A DNA stretch of 64,000 nucleotides from Leisingera daeponensis (lineage in GTDB: Bacteria > Pseudomonadota > Alphaproteobacteria > Rhodobacterales > Rhodobacteraceae): the NCBI RefSeq assembly GCF_019801465.1, contig NZ_JAHVJA010000014.1, positions 1 through 64,000 on the forward strand, read 5' to 3'. The first letter of the stretch is position 1. Each line of letters opens with the position of its first letter. This document shows positions 26,428 to 34,982 of the stretch, piece by piece. The translations under genes were made by a program, and so were the position numbers. The notes under the pieces are model-generated. The model had not been told where the DNA came from, made no database searches, and saw nothing but the letters and a program-made list of their open reading frames with translations.

Positions 26428-27215
26428 CCCGGCGCGCCTTGTTCCCCGCCTGCCTTGCCGCCGCCGCTGTGCTGCACGCCTTGCCATTTCTGACAATGCG
26501 CGAGGGCGGCACAAGGGCAGCCGGCTTCGGCAGCAGCGGCAGCGGGCAAGTGACACTGGCGGCCGCCTCTGAGGCGCTGACGCAGCAGGTCTCTGACTGG
26601 AACCGTCCGCCGGAGGTCCACACGCCAGCTCCTGCCAAGGCCCCAGCCGACCCACCGCAGCAGCCTGTGCAGGCTGCCGCTCCGGCTGCGCCTTATGCCC
26701 CGCACGCTCCGGCAGCTGTCAGTTCGCCTGTGCTTGCCGCTGCACCCGCCGCGGACACAGCACCTGCGCGGCAAGTATCACCGCCGCCTCCACCACCTCC
26801 GCCCGCTGCAGCGGCACCCGCCCCATCCCCCGCACCTTCAACGGAAAGTATGCAAGAGCAAGCTGCCGGCAGCAGCCGCCAACAGGCCAAGGGCGACGGC
26901 GGCGCAGATGCGGCCACCACCGGAGATACAAAGCGCACTGCCAGTCTCAAGAACCGCTGGGGTGCAGCAATCATCTCGCGGATCGAGCGGCAGAAACGCC
27001 CGCCCCGCGGTGGCGGGGAGGGGACAGTACGGCTACACCTAACGGTCTCAACCCAGGGGCGTTTGATGACCGTTTCTATTACCCGAAGCTCCGGCAACGC
27101 AAAGGTAGATCAAGCGGCAGTAGCCGCGGTAAAAAGAGCCCGTGTGCCGCGTGCTCCCAAAGCCCTGGCGCCCGGCAGCTACAGCTTCACATTCCGCACG
27201 ACATTTACCGGCTGA
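26424..27215 (+). CDS. tonB: TonB-like energy transducer
   Basis: 263 residues from a TTG overlapping the exbD stop (TTGA). N-terminal membrane anchor (LFPACLAAAAVLHALPFL), a long Pro/Ala-rich periplasmic spacer (about 70-145, including a run of seven prolines), then the C-terminal TonB domain (about 175-263: SRIERQKRPPRGGGEG, VRLHLTVSTQGRL, SITRSSGNAKVDQAA, VPRAPKALAPGSYSFT). It links the ExbB/ExbD motor to BtuB. Last gene of the cobalamin operon. Confidence 0.9.
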   Translation: MTRRALFPACLAAAAVLHALPFLTMREGGTRAAGFGSSGSGQVTLAAASEALTQQVSDWNRPPEVHTPAPAKAPADPPQQPVQAAAPAAPYAPHAPAAVSSPVLAAAPAADTAPARQVSPPPPPPPPAAAAPAPSPAPSTESMQEQAAGSSRQQAKGDGGADAATTGDTKRTASLKNRWGAAIISRIERQKRPPRGGGEGTVRLHLTVSTQGRLMTVSITRSSGNAKVDQAAVAAVKRARVPRAPKALAPGSYSFTFRTTFTG

Positions 27216-27251
27216 TTGCAGCTTTCTCCGGCCCTCTTCACATTGTGGAAC

Positions 27252-27298
27252 ACATCTAAGGTGTAAGTAAGTGCCAGCTTGTTGACACACTTAGATGT
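27252..27298 (+). terminator. possible terminator hairpin after tonB
   Basis: ACATCTAAG-GTGT pairs with ACAC-CTTAGATGT (about 12 pairs with one bulged base, roughly 22-base loop), starting 37 bases after the tonB stop. Only a short T-run follows (GTTTC), so it is a weak candidate. Confidence 0.35.
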
Positions 27299-27600
27299 TT
27301 CAACCGCAAAAGCATTAGGTATGTCTGCGAAGGGTATAGAAAGAGACAAGCTTTATACTGTCCCAAAAACTGTCATCCCAGCCCGCTGGCAATTTTCAAA
27401 GGATCGATGTTTCGTTTTCAATAGATCGACAGACCTCCAATTTGAACGTCCGATTTAATGGCGCAAAGTTTGTGGCTGGTTGGCTGCAGCGAATTTTTTC
27501 TTTCCGCCCAGCGAGCATGAACGACCCCGGTGATCTGCTATTAGGACGAAGGTTCGCAATACGGCGGCCTGCAGCCATTGTCCCCGGCGACCGGAGCGAC

Positions 27601-27734
27601 GGCTTTGTCCGGCGACCTGTGAATTCGAGTGATAGATCTCGCTGCAGCATGCTTGAACGGCTGGTTTTCACGCTGCTCAGCGGCGCCCAAAATGATGCAG
27701 TCGCGGCGATTCTGCTGCTGCGAGCGCGTGCAGC
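27601..27734 (-). repeat. dispersed ~134-bp repeat, copy 1
   Basis: On the minus strand this reads GCTGCACGCGCTCGCAGCA at one end and TCGCCGGACAAAGCC at the other, with GCATCATTTT and CAGCCGTTCA in between. The same ends and similar spacing recur at 51503-51636 and 55541-55674. Copy 1 and the 55.5-kb copy are the closest pair by eye. It is non-coding. Confidence 0.7.
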
Positions 27735-27787
27735 GAAAAAATCCAAGGTTCAAGTTGGGCTCTTACCGCAAATTCGCCGCACCGGAC

Positions 27788-27860
27788 GTGAATGGCTGTT
27801 CTCCGAGATAGAGACCGTTTACCTGGTCAGGCTTGGACCGGCAGTCAGGCGGGACGAACC
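27788..27860 (+). repeat. second dispersed repeat, copy 1
   Basis: GTGAATGG, then GTTTACCTGGTCAGGCTTGG and ACCGGCAGTCAGGCGGGAC. It matches 42633-42705 at most positions (GTGAACGG, TTCACCTGGTCGGGCTTGG, ACTGGCAGTGAGGCCGGAC). Just beyond it, CGGACTTTTGC and a following TGCGG also occur at the right end of the 55.5-kb copy of the 134-bp repeat, so the two repeats may be parts of one larger unit. Confidence 0.55.
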
Positions 27861-28123
27861 GGACTTTTGCCCGTGCGGCATTTGCATGCGTAGAAAATGC
27901 TCGCTGGCGTCGCACGGTTCTGGCTGTGAAGCGGCAATTGCCGGCATAGCGGTCATTGAAAAGACAGTCATGCCCAAGGCTGATCGCCACTCCAACGCTC
28001 GACCGCCTGAAACGCGGTTGTAGGTCGGCGGAGAACTGTCATTTGCTGCATTTGTAAATGCAACTCCCCGTCCATTCAGAAAGCAAGCATCGCGCCTCTG
28101 CTTTCAACTCAGATTCAATGCCA

Positions 28124-29095
28124 TCAGGCAGTGGGTTCTGACTGTTCCTGCTTAGCCGGATACGGCTCATTCAGGCGCAGCAAGGCAGTTTCCTCTTCGT
28201 GAGACCGCAATTCTCTGGTCAGCCAATCGCGCACCGAAGCGAGACCCGGCAGGTCTTCTTCGGTGCGGAATTGGAGGAAGTACAGCGAACTGTTGGATTT
28301 CCGCACCAGGCCGACGGGCTTGATCAGGCCGCCGGAGAGCAAAAGGTCCGCGGCGACGATGTCATCTCCCAATGCGATTCCCTCGCAGGCAATCACCTTG
28401 CTGAAAATTGTCTGTGTGGAGTGGAAGATGGGGCCATTGCGGAGGCCCGGGTGCTGCACGCCGGCATAAGCAAGCCACTTGGCCCAGCCAGAGGCATCAT
28501 CTTCATGAAGCAGCTGGAAGCCGGCCAGGCTGGACGGATCGGCCATTTGTTGTCCCGGCGGCAGCAGCTCCGGGCTGCAGACGGGAAACTCGTAGCCGGT
28601 CCGGAGGTAGGCCGACTGATACTCTGGCCAGTCACCGCGGCCAAAGTGGATGGCGACATCGGCATTGCCCCTGAGATAATCCTCGACGCTGCTGCCGAAT
28701 GCGACCTCCAGCTGAATCCCCGGAACCGCGGCCTGCAGCGCGCTCAACCGGGGCCCAAGCCAGCATTCGACAAAACCGGCATTGGCGAACACCTTCAGCT
28801 TCTGGTGTTCAGTTTCACCACACATAGGCTTGCGGATCAGCCCGGTCACTGCAGCCATTTCATCAAAGGCGGAGGCAATGGTGCCGAAATATGTCCGGCC
28901 TGCGTCGGTCAGGACGACTTTCCGGTTGAGCCGCTGAAAGAGCTGAACCCCGAGCCAGTCCTCAAGCTTCTGGATCTGATGGCTCACCGACGAAGGCGTG
29001 ACGCAAAGCTCGTCCGCCGCACGCTTGAAGCTGGCGTGGCGGGCCGCAGCCTCGAAGGCGCGCAAGGAGGTTAGCGGAGGCAGATGTCTTTTCAT
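28124..29095 (-). CDS. LysR-family regulator (GcvA-like)
   Basis: 323 residues. Winged helix-turn-helix at about 6-65 (LTSLRAFEAAARHASFKRAADEL, TPSSVSHQIQKLEDWLG), then an effector domain with the GcvA-subgroup pattern NADVAIHFGRGDWPEYQS. It is divergent from the agmatine operon across about 150 bases and is the likely regulator of it. That gap contains the repeated half-site TTCGAT / TTCGATAA (29124-29146). Confidence 0.88.
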   Translation of the reverse strand: MKRHLPPLTSLRAFEAAARHASFKRAADELCVTPSSVSHQIQKLEDWLGVQLFQRLNRKVVLTDAGRTYFGTIASAFDEMAAVTGLIRKPMCGETEHQKLKVFANAGFVECWLGPRLSALQAAVPGIQLEVAFGSSVEDYLRGNADVAIHFGRGDWPEYQSAYLRTGYEFPVCSPELLPPGQQMADPSSLAGFQLLHEDDASGWAKWLAYAGVQHPGLRNGPIFHSTQTIFSKVIACEGIALGDDIVAADLLLSGGLIKPVGLVRKSNSSLYFLQFRTEEDLPGLASVRDWLTRELRSHEEETALLRLNEPYPAKQEQSEPTA

Positions 29096-29247
29096 GATCC
29101 TTCGGGCACCCTTTCAGGTGAATCTATTCGATCTGAACGGTTCGATAAACATCGTTTGTTCTATTGCAGCCATTCCGCCACGCTGAAGCCAGCCCCGAAA
29201 CACAAACAGTCAAAGACGGGTGCCACATGACAGCAGGGAGAACCACC

Positions 29248-30375
29248 ATGTCAGCAAAAACCGGAACCCGGGCTCTATACCGGCGGGCGTTGAACACCAC
29301 TGCGGCGGCGTGTCTTCTGATAGGCGCAGCGGCGTCTCAGGCCAGTGCAGACAGCCAGCAGGTGAATATCACCGCCTGGGCCGAGTATTTCCCCCGCGAG
29401 GTGCTCGACAGCTTCGAAGCGGAGACCGGTATTTTCGTTGTCTATGACTATTTTGACTCGCTGGAGCAGCTGGAAACCAAGATGCTGGCCGGCGCCACAA
29501 ACTATGATGTGGTGTTGCCGTCGGCTTTGGTCGCCAACCGGCTGATGCAAGTCGGTGCGCTGGCCGAACTCGACCAGGAAAAGCTGCCGAACCGGGGCAA
29601 TCTCGACCCGAAGATCATGGAATTCCTGTCCCGGCATGATGAGGACAACCGTTTCGGCGTGCCGTATCTGTGGGGAACCACCGGCGTCATCCACAATCCT
29701 GCCCTGATTGCCGAACGCATGGAAAATGCCCCGGTCGAAAGCCTCCGCATGATCTTCGATCCGGACGTGGTTTCAAAATTCGCCGATTGCGGCGTCGCTA
29801 TCATCGATTCACCGGAAGAGATTATGGCGATCGCCTTGAATTATCTGGGCCTGAACCCTTTCACTTCGGACAAAGCGGATTTCGACAAGGCATACGAAAT
29901 GCTGGCTGAGGTCTGGCCGCATGTGCGTCACTTCAAAACCGCCTCCATCATCAACGACTTGGCCCGGGGCGACCTGTGCCTGGCGTTGGGCTGGAGCGGC
30001 GATGCAGGCCTTGCCAATGCCCGTGCGCTTGAAGCCGGTAATGGCGTCGAGATTGCCTACTCCATCCCCCAAGAAGGAACCGAGGTCTTTTTCGACTTCA
30101 TGTCGGTTCCGGATGATGCCCCGCACCCGGAGAACGCTCATGCCTTCATCAACTACATGATGAAGCCGGATGTCATCGCCAGCGTCACCAATCTTTACTA
30201 CTACCCGAACGGCAACCAGGCATCGCTCGAATTCGTGGCCCCGGAAATCCGCAACGATCCCAATGTGTATCCGGCGCCGGAACGGATGAGCAAACTGTTC
30301 CCGAACCTGCCGCGCGATCAGAAAAGCCTGCGCCTGCTGAACCGCGCCTGGACCCGGTTCAAGACCGGCCGCTAA
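29248..30375 (+). CDS. periplasmic polyamine-type substrate-binding protein
   Basis: 375 residues from the ATG at 29248 (GGGAG 7 bases upstream; ATGs at 29164 and 29227 have no such site). Signal peptide with ALNTTAAACLLIGAAASQASA, then a PotD/PotF-type protein (VNITAWAEYFPREVLDSFEAETG, YDVVLPSALVANRLMQVGAL, VPYLWGTTGVIHNP, and an ordered C-terminus). It is followed by agmatine deiminase, so agmatine or putrescine is the likely ligand. No permease or ATPase genes accompany it, so it would have to use a transporter encoded elsewhere. Confidence 0.88.
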   Translation: MSAKTGTRALYRRALNTTAAACLLIGAAASQASADSQQVNITAWAEYFPREVLDSFEAETGIFVVYDYFDSLEQLETKMLAGATNYDVVLPSALVANRLMQVGALAELDQEKLPNRGNLDPKIMEFLSRHDEDNRFGVPYLWGTTGVIHNPALIAERMENAPVESLRMIFDPDVVSKFADCGVAIIDSPEEIMAIALNYLGLNPFTSDKADFDKAYEMLAEVWPHVRHFKTASIINDLARGDLCLALGWSGDAGLANARALEAGNGVEIAYSIPQEGTEVFFDFMSVPDDAPHPENAHAFINYMMKPDVIASVTNLYYYPNGNQASLEFVAPEIRNDPNVYPAPERMSKLFPNLPRDQKSLRLLNRAWTRFKTGR

Positions 30376-30474
30376 GCCGCCTCCCACTCAAATTCAGCCC
30401 ACAGCAAGGAAACAAGCTGCGTCCTCGCGGCCTGGGTTCCCTGTGCCGCGTGCTATCCAAAGGAGAACAACCAG

Positions 30475-31518
30475 ATGACACAGAAGACTGATACCCCCTT
30501 CGCCCATGGCTTCCGTATGCCTGCCCGGTTTGACCGGCACGCCCGAACGCTGCTGACCTGGCCGCCCGCCGAAGAGGCAGTGGGCACCGATGTTGAGGGC
30601 TTCCGCAAGGAGACGGAACGCCTTGTTCATGCCATCAGCCGCTACGAACCCGTCACGCTGATCGCCGATCCCAAAGACGTAGCAGATGCACGTGAGCGCT
30701 GCGGGGAAGTTGCGGAAATCTTCGAAGCCCCGGTCGATGCTTCATGGATCCGTGACAACGGCCCTATCTTCGTGCGCAACGATGCAGGCGAAGTGGCCGG
30801 CGTGCATTTCGGCTTCAACGGCTGGGGCGACCGGGCTGTCAGCGAAAAGACCCAGGAGATGCCGTCGAAAGTGCTGGAACATCTCGGGGTGCCCTGTTTC
30901 CGCACGTCCTTCATCGGCGAAGGCGGCGGCATGTCAGTGGACGGCGAAGGCACACTGATCACCACCGAGCAGAATATGCGCAACGTGAACCGCTACGCCG
31001 GAATGAGCCGCAAAACCATTGAACAGAACCTGCATGACTTTCTCGGCATTGAAAAAGTGATCTGGTTGCCGCTGGGTCTTTACGAGGACGCCGGCACTGA
31101 CGGTCATGTCGATAATGTTGTTGAATATGTGGCCCCAGGCCGGGTCTTGGCGCAGGTGGTTACTGACACAGCCAACCCGAATTACGATCTGCTGCAGGAG
31201 AACCTTGAAATCCTTAAGAGTGCCCGGGATGCGCAAGGCCGCCAGCTCGAGATCATCGAAATGGATGTGCTGCCCTACAGCACCAAACTGCCCGGCCGCC
31301 GGCTCGCCACCCCTTATACCAATGCCTATGTCATCAACGGTGCGGTTGTGACACCGGAGGTCGATCCCAAGCTCGACGACCGCGGCTTTACGATCTTGCA
31401 GCAGGCCTATCCGGGCCGCGAAATCGTCCCCTGCCGCAGCGAATGGCAAGCTGTGGGCGGCGGCGGTATCGGCTGCGTTACCCAGCAGGTGCCGGCCGGC
31501 ACGAATGTGGAGGGCTAA
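30475..31518 (+). CDS. aguA: agmatine deiminase
   Basis: 347 residues, in the usual range for AguA. Guanidine-modifying enzyme fold with the catalytic cysteine C334 in GGGGIGCVTQQ. Other markers are WIRDNGPIFV (Asp of the active site), GEGGGMSVDGEGT and YEDAGTDGHVDNV (catalytic His). It converts agmatine to N-carbamoylputrescine and ammonia in the cytosol (EC 3.5.3.12). AAAGGAGAA precedes the start. Three bases separate it from the amidase gene that takes the next step. Confidence 0.95.
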   Translation: MTQKTDTPFAHGFRMPARFDRHARTLLTWPPAEEAVGTDVEGFRKETERLVHAISRYEPVTLIADPKDVADARERCGEVAEIFEAPVDASWIRDNGPIFVRNDAGEVAGVHFGFNGWGDRAVSEKTQEMPSKVLEHLGVPCFRTSFIGEGGGMSVDGEGTLITTEQNMRNVNRYAGMSRKTIEQNLHDFLGIEKVIWLPLGLYEDAGTDGHVDNVVEYVAPGRVLAQVVTDTANPNYDLLQENLEILKSARDAQGRQLEIIEMDVLPYSTKLPGRRLATPYTNAYVINGAVVTPEVDPKLDDRGFTILQQAYPGREIVPCRSEWQAVGGGGIGCVTQQVPAGTNVEG

Positions 31519-31521
31519 GCA

Positions 31522-32400
31522 ATGCGCATGGTTACCGTCGCAGCCACCCAGATGACCTGCAGCGCGGATGTGAAGAGCAACGTGGAAGACGGCGAGCGCC
31601 TGATCCGTGAAGCTGCTGCCAAGGGCGCCAATATCATCCTGCTTCAAGAGCTGTTCGAGGGTTACTACTTCTGCCAGGACGAGGACCCGGAGCATTGGAA
31701 GCGCGCCCTGCCGGCCAAGGGGCATCCGACACTGGAGCACTTTCAGGGCGTCGCGCGCGAACTAGGCGTGGTGCTGCCTGTCTCCTTCTACGAGAAAGCC
31801 GGAAACGCGCGGTTCAACTCGATTGCGATCATGGACGCCGACGGGCGGAACCTCGGCATTTACCGCAAGAGCCATATCCCGCATGGGTTCGGCTACCAGG
31901 AGAAGTTCTATTTCTCCCCCGGCGACACTGGCTTCAAGGTCTGGGATACCGCCTATGGCCGCATCGGCGCAGGCATCTGCTGGGACCAGTGGTTCCCGGA
32001 ATGCGCCCGCTCGATGGCATTGATGGGGGCGGAAATCCTGTTCTACCCGACCGCCATCGGCTCCGAGCTTGGCAGCACGCAATGGAACTCTGCCGCCCAC
32101 TGGCAGCGGGTGCAACAAGGCCACGCTGGCGCCAGCCTGGTGCCGCTGGTGGCTTCCAACCGGATCGGAACCGAAGCCGGGCTTGAGGGAACCGAAATGA
32201 CCTTCTACGGGTCTTCTTTCATCGCCAACCAGTTCGGCGAGAAGGTGCAGGAAGCGGACCGGGTCAGCGAAACCGTCCTGGTGCATCGCTTCGACCTGGA
32301 TGAAGTGGCCAGCCACCGGGACTACTGGTGCGTTTACCGCGACCGTCGGCCAGAGCATTACGGTATCCTGTCTAGCCTTGACGGAAAAGTAAGTCACTGA
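31522..32400 (+). CDS. aguB: N-carbamoylputrescine amidohydrolase
   Basis: 292 residues, nitrilase superfamily. The catalytic triad is visible: E43 (LLQELFEGYYFC), K116 (YRKSHIPHGFGY) and C153 (GAGICWDQWFPE). The close match of these blocks to AguB-type enzymes, and its place after aguA, identify it as the enzyme giving putrescine, CO2 and ammonia (EC 3.5.1.53). It ends the operon; no terminator is obvious. Confidence 0.95.
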   Translation: MRMVTVAATQMTCSADVKSNVEDGERLIREAAAKGANIILLQELFEGYYFCQDEDPEHWKRALPAKGHPTLEHFQGVARELGVVLPVSFYEKAGNARFNSIAIMDADGRNLGIYRKSHIPHGFGYQEKFYFSPGDTGFKVWDTAYGRIGAGICWDQWFPECARSMALMGAEILFYPTAIGSELGSTQWNSAAHWQRVQQGHAGASLVPLVASNRIGTEAGLEGTEMTFYGSSFIANQFGEKVQEADRVSETVLVHRFDLDEVASHRDYWCVYRDRRPEHYGILSSLDGKVSH

Positions 32401-32462
32401 ACCTGCTGACAACCGATTCCTCTACACTGGGGGTTTTGACCTGTCTGTTGGAGTAGTCCCCT

Positions 32463-32583
32463 GACCATCGCGCTTCGCACGGCAAGCAGATCCCCGACAT
32501 CGCCAGTACTCAACGCTAAATGATGGTACAACCAGAACGCATAGACGATGATCTCGCTAGGAAAACGGTACCCGTTCTGGCGT
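32463..32583 (-). pseudogene. N-terminal fragment of an IS6-family transposase
   Basis: The minus strand reads RQNGYRFPSEIIVYAFWLYH followed by HLALSTGDVGDLLAVRSAM, the opening segment of IS6/IS26-type transposases (F-P-x-E-I-I ... WLYH-x-x-x-x-S-x-x-D-V-x-x-L-L). A stop lies just before it and the DDE catalytic region is missing. It is a scar, about 40 codons long, in the gap after the agmatine operon. Confidence 0.75.
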
Positions 32584-32683
32584 TACAGCGTAGATGGTAT
32601 CTTCATTCCGGCCGCCTAACGAAAGCTGGCGGGTAAAGAAATTGGCAATGCCGCCTGCACTGCTGGAGACAGTACCGAGACCA

Positions 32684-33060
32684 CTACTCTCCCTCATCTT
32701 CTGAACGGCGTTCTTCCCAGTGAAAGTAGTGCAGGAAACGATGTATAATCGGTGCCATCAAAGTCGCAACCGTTGCCAGAAACACGAAGCCAGCATAAAG
32801 AGCAAACAGACTGGCGAAAAGCTTCGCCGCGGTCGCTTCAGGAATTTCTGCCATGCCGAGGCCGCTGAGCAAAGTGGTTGCGTGCAAGGTGCCGGTTACC
32901 CAATGCATGTCTCCAAGTATGGCGAAGCCGATCGCGCCACCGTGATGGACGCCAGGAGTAAACCTGCAGCAGTGAGGAAATGCAGGACCAATCGTCGCCT
33001 GAAACGCTTTGGAGAGGGAGGCGGGTCGATGAGACGTTCGTACACAGGCGGAACCTTATC
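32684..33060 (-). pseudogene. frameshifted small potassium-channel-like membrane protein
   Basis: Two adjoining minus-strand frames together give one protein. The first half (FRRRLVLHFLTAAGLLLASI, ending in the wrong frame at about 32896) is followed in another frame by GAIGFAILGDMHWVTGTLHATTLL, then SGLGMAEIPEATAAKLFASLFALY and an inner segment ending APIIHRFLHYFHWEE. The order of a first span, a pore-like T-LSGLG stretch and a last span fits the short two-span ion-channel-like proteins common in Rhodobacteraceae. The frame break lies around 32930-32960. It could be a real mutation or a sequence error. Confidence 0.6.
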
Positions 33061-33268
33061 AATTAATTTATAGACAGGGCACTGGTATCTCGCGGCTCGA
33101 AACCGGTCTGGCGCAGCGACCCCACACTCCCGGGTTTGCTTTGCCCGACCGTAGGGTTGGTTTGAGGCAATTCGACAATCCCCTGAGTCGGGATTAGAGG
33201 ATGTCATCATACGCTTGGCTGTTTTCAACCTATCCAGACCGCGGCCAAGCCACAGTAAACATGACTTT

Positions 33269-33880
33269 CTAAGCCTGTGAGCGTGCTAGTACCGAGGTGA
33301 CGACATTGTCCTCGTGCATGGAATCCATGAAATGGGAGAGGTGTGGAAACTCCCGCCACGATTTAGGAAAGTTCGTGGACCACCGTGTCATAACAAAAGC
33401 GTAAGCATCAGCGACGGTTCGTTTGCTGCGGTACACGTGGCCAGTCCTGCCAATTGTGTTGTCAAGGTGATCAAGCACGCGTTCAACCCGTGCATAGGAG
33501 GCTGTTCTTGCTGCCTCAAGGCTCTCCTCGGTTTCGTCGGTGGTAAAGCGCTGCGGTGCAAAATACGGCCAGAATGCCGGATGAAAATCACCGGTCAAGA
33601 AGCTCATGATTTCGTTGAACTCGAACCGCGCTTCGAGGCCCGTGTCAGCTCCTAAGTCGCTGTCCGGGTAGCGTTCGGCAATATACTGCAGGATTGCGTC
33701 AGCCTGCGTCATCGGGCGGCTGCCGCCAATGTCCAAGGCAGGCACCATCCCAAGTGGATTAATCTTCCGGTAGCTCTCTGACCGTGGATCTGCTTGCTCA
33801 ACTTCATGCTTTGCCCCCGCCCACTCCAGAGCGATCCAGCAAGCAAGAGCGCAGGTCCCTGGGGCATAGTACAGTTTCAT
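33269..33880 (-). CDS. glutathione S-transferase family protein
   Basis: 203 residues from the ATG at 33880, preceded by GGAGGA at good spacing. An N-terminal thioredoxin-like domain (MKLYYAPGTCALACWIALEWAG, with NPLGMVPALDIGG and the conserved cis-Pro, and QADAILQYIAERYP) and a C-terminal helical domain with TVADAYAFVMTRW. The N-terminal pattern is that of beta-class bacterial GSTs with the catalytic Cys10-region motif TCALA. It conjugates glutathione to electrophiles; substrate unknown. Confidence 0.88.
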   Translation of the reverse strand: MKLYYAPGTCALACWIALEWAGAKHEVEQADPRSESYRKINPLGMVPALDIGGSRPMTQADAILQYIAERYPDSDLGADTGLEARFEFNEIMSFLTGDFHPAFWPYFAPQRFTTDETEESLEAARTASYARVERVLDHLDNTIGRTGHVYRSKRTVADAYAFVMTRWSTNFPKSWREFPHLSHFMDSMHEDNVVTSVLARSQA

Positions 33881-33999
33881 AGCGTCCTCCAATTTGTTGC
33901 GTCACAATTTGTGAAACCAGCGCAGATAGATGCTAGTTCTTCATTCCTAATCCCAAACCTGTGCAATTCGCGGGGGCGGGACTTGATCCGTGCTTGTTC

Positions 34000-34884
34000 C
34001 TATTCATTCAGTGCCAACTCCTCCTGCAGAAATTCGATAAACCGCTGAGTTTTCGCCGGGAGCAGCTTGGATTCCGTGACAACATGGATCGGCCGGGATT
34101 CCCCTTCCCATCCTAGTAGAACCCTTTCTACCCGTCCCGCAGCGAGATCGTCTGCGACCACATGTTCAGACATGAAAAGTATACCCATGCCTTGGACAGT
34201 AAGGTGCCGTAGCAACCCTGCACTGTTGACCGAAAAACGCCCCTGAACCTGTACCTCAGCTTCTCCGCGTTCTTTTGATTGCAAGTGCCAGGTTTTCAGG
34301 TTGGGCATCGTCAAACAGTCATGCTGCGACAGATCCGAAGGGTGCGCAGGAATGCCGTTCACCTCCAAATAATCCGGGGAAGCGAAAAGCTTAAAGCGTA
34401 CCCGGCCGATGACGCGGGAAATCAGCCCATCCGCCTGCGGTGCGGCCATCCTGATCGCGAGATCATATGGCTCGGAAATCAGATCCACGTTTCGCGGGGT
34501 CAAGTCGAGATCAAAATCGATGCCAGGATACCTTTCTGCAAACTTTGGGAAGAGGGGCCCCAGCCACACGATTGCGAAATCCACCGGCAGGGACATGTGC
34601 AGTGTTCCGGATGGCTGAGTTACCATCTCGCCGAGTTCTTCGTGTGCTACCCCTGCTTCTTCGACAATCCTCTTGCACCGGTCAAAATAGAGTTGCCCGG
34701 CTTCCGTCGGCTCGACTCGGCGTGTGGTGCGATGGAGCAGACGCAAACCGATGGCTTTTTCCAACGCAGTGATACGCCGGGAAAGTGTCGAATTCGGGAC
34801 ACCAGCAGCCTTGGCAGCGCCCCGGAAACTGCGGGCTTTCACCACTTCGACAAAAAGAGCCATATCATTCAGATGATTAACCAT
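34000..34884 (-). CDS. LysR-family transcriptional regulator
   Basis: 294 residues from the ATG at 34884. N-terminal helix-turn-helix (about 3-62: LNDMALFVEVVKARSFRGAA, VPNSTLSRRITALEKAIGLRLL) with the CrgA/PecT-subgroup pattern HRTTRRVEPTEAG, then an effector domain. It is divergent from the isochorismatase-like gene across 98 bases and probably controls the rightward detoxification operon. Confidence 0.88.
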   Translation of the reverse strand: MVNHLNDMALFVEVVKARSFRGAAKAAGVPNSTLSRRITALEKAIGLRLLHRTTRRVEPTEAGQLYFDRCKRIVEEAGVAHEELGEMVTQPSGTLHMSLPVDFAIVWLGPLFPKFAERYPGIDFDLDLTPRNVDLISEPYDLAIRMAAPQADGLISRVIGRVRFKLFASPDYLEVNGIPAHPSDLSQHDCLTMPNLKTWHLQSKERGEAEVQVQGRFSVNSAGLLRHLTVQGMGILFMSEHVVADDLAAGRVERVLLGWEGESRPIHVVTESKLLPAKTQRFIEFLQEELALNE

Positions 34885-34982
34885 ATTGCGCCATTTTTGG
34901 AATACTGGTTCCCATTTGAACACCTTTATGCCGTGGCTGGCGAGAGCTAAGTTCGGGTTACACACAAAAAAGGAGACCCGTC

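Larger units (their letters stand above)
27299..28123. other. intergenic region built of dispersed repeat sequence
   Basis: About 825 bases between the cobalamin and agmatine modules. It holds one copy of the ~134-bp repeat (27601-27734) and one copy of a second repeat (27788-27860). Frames of up to 190 codons cross it but consist of this repeat material and have no start signal. No gene is supported. Confidence 0.55.

Noticed and set aside
27442-28023. A 193-codon frame in the gap after the B12 operon
   Set aside because: It is composed of dispersed repeat sequence found in other frames and orientations elsewhere in the window.
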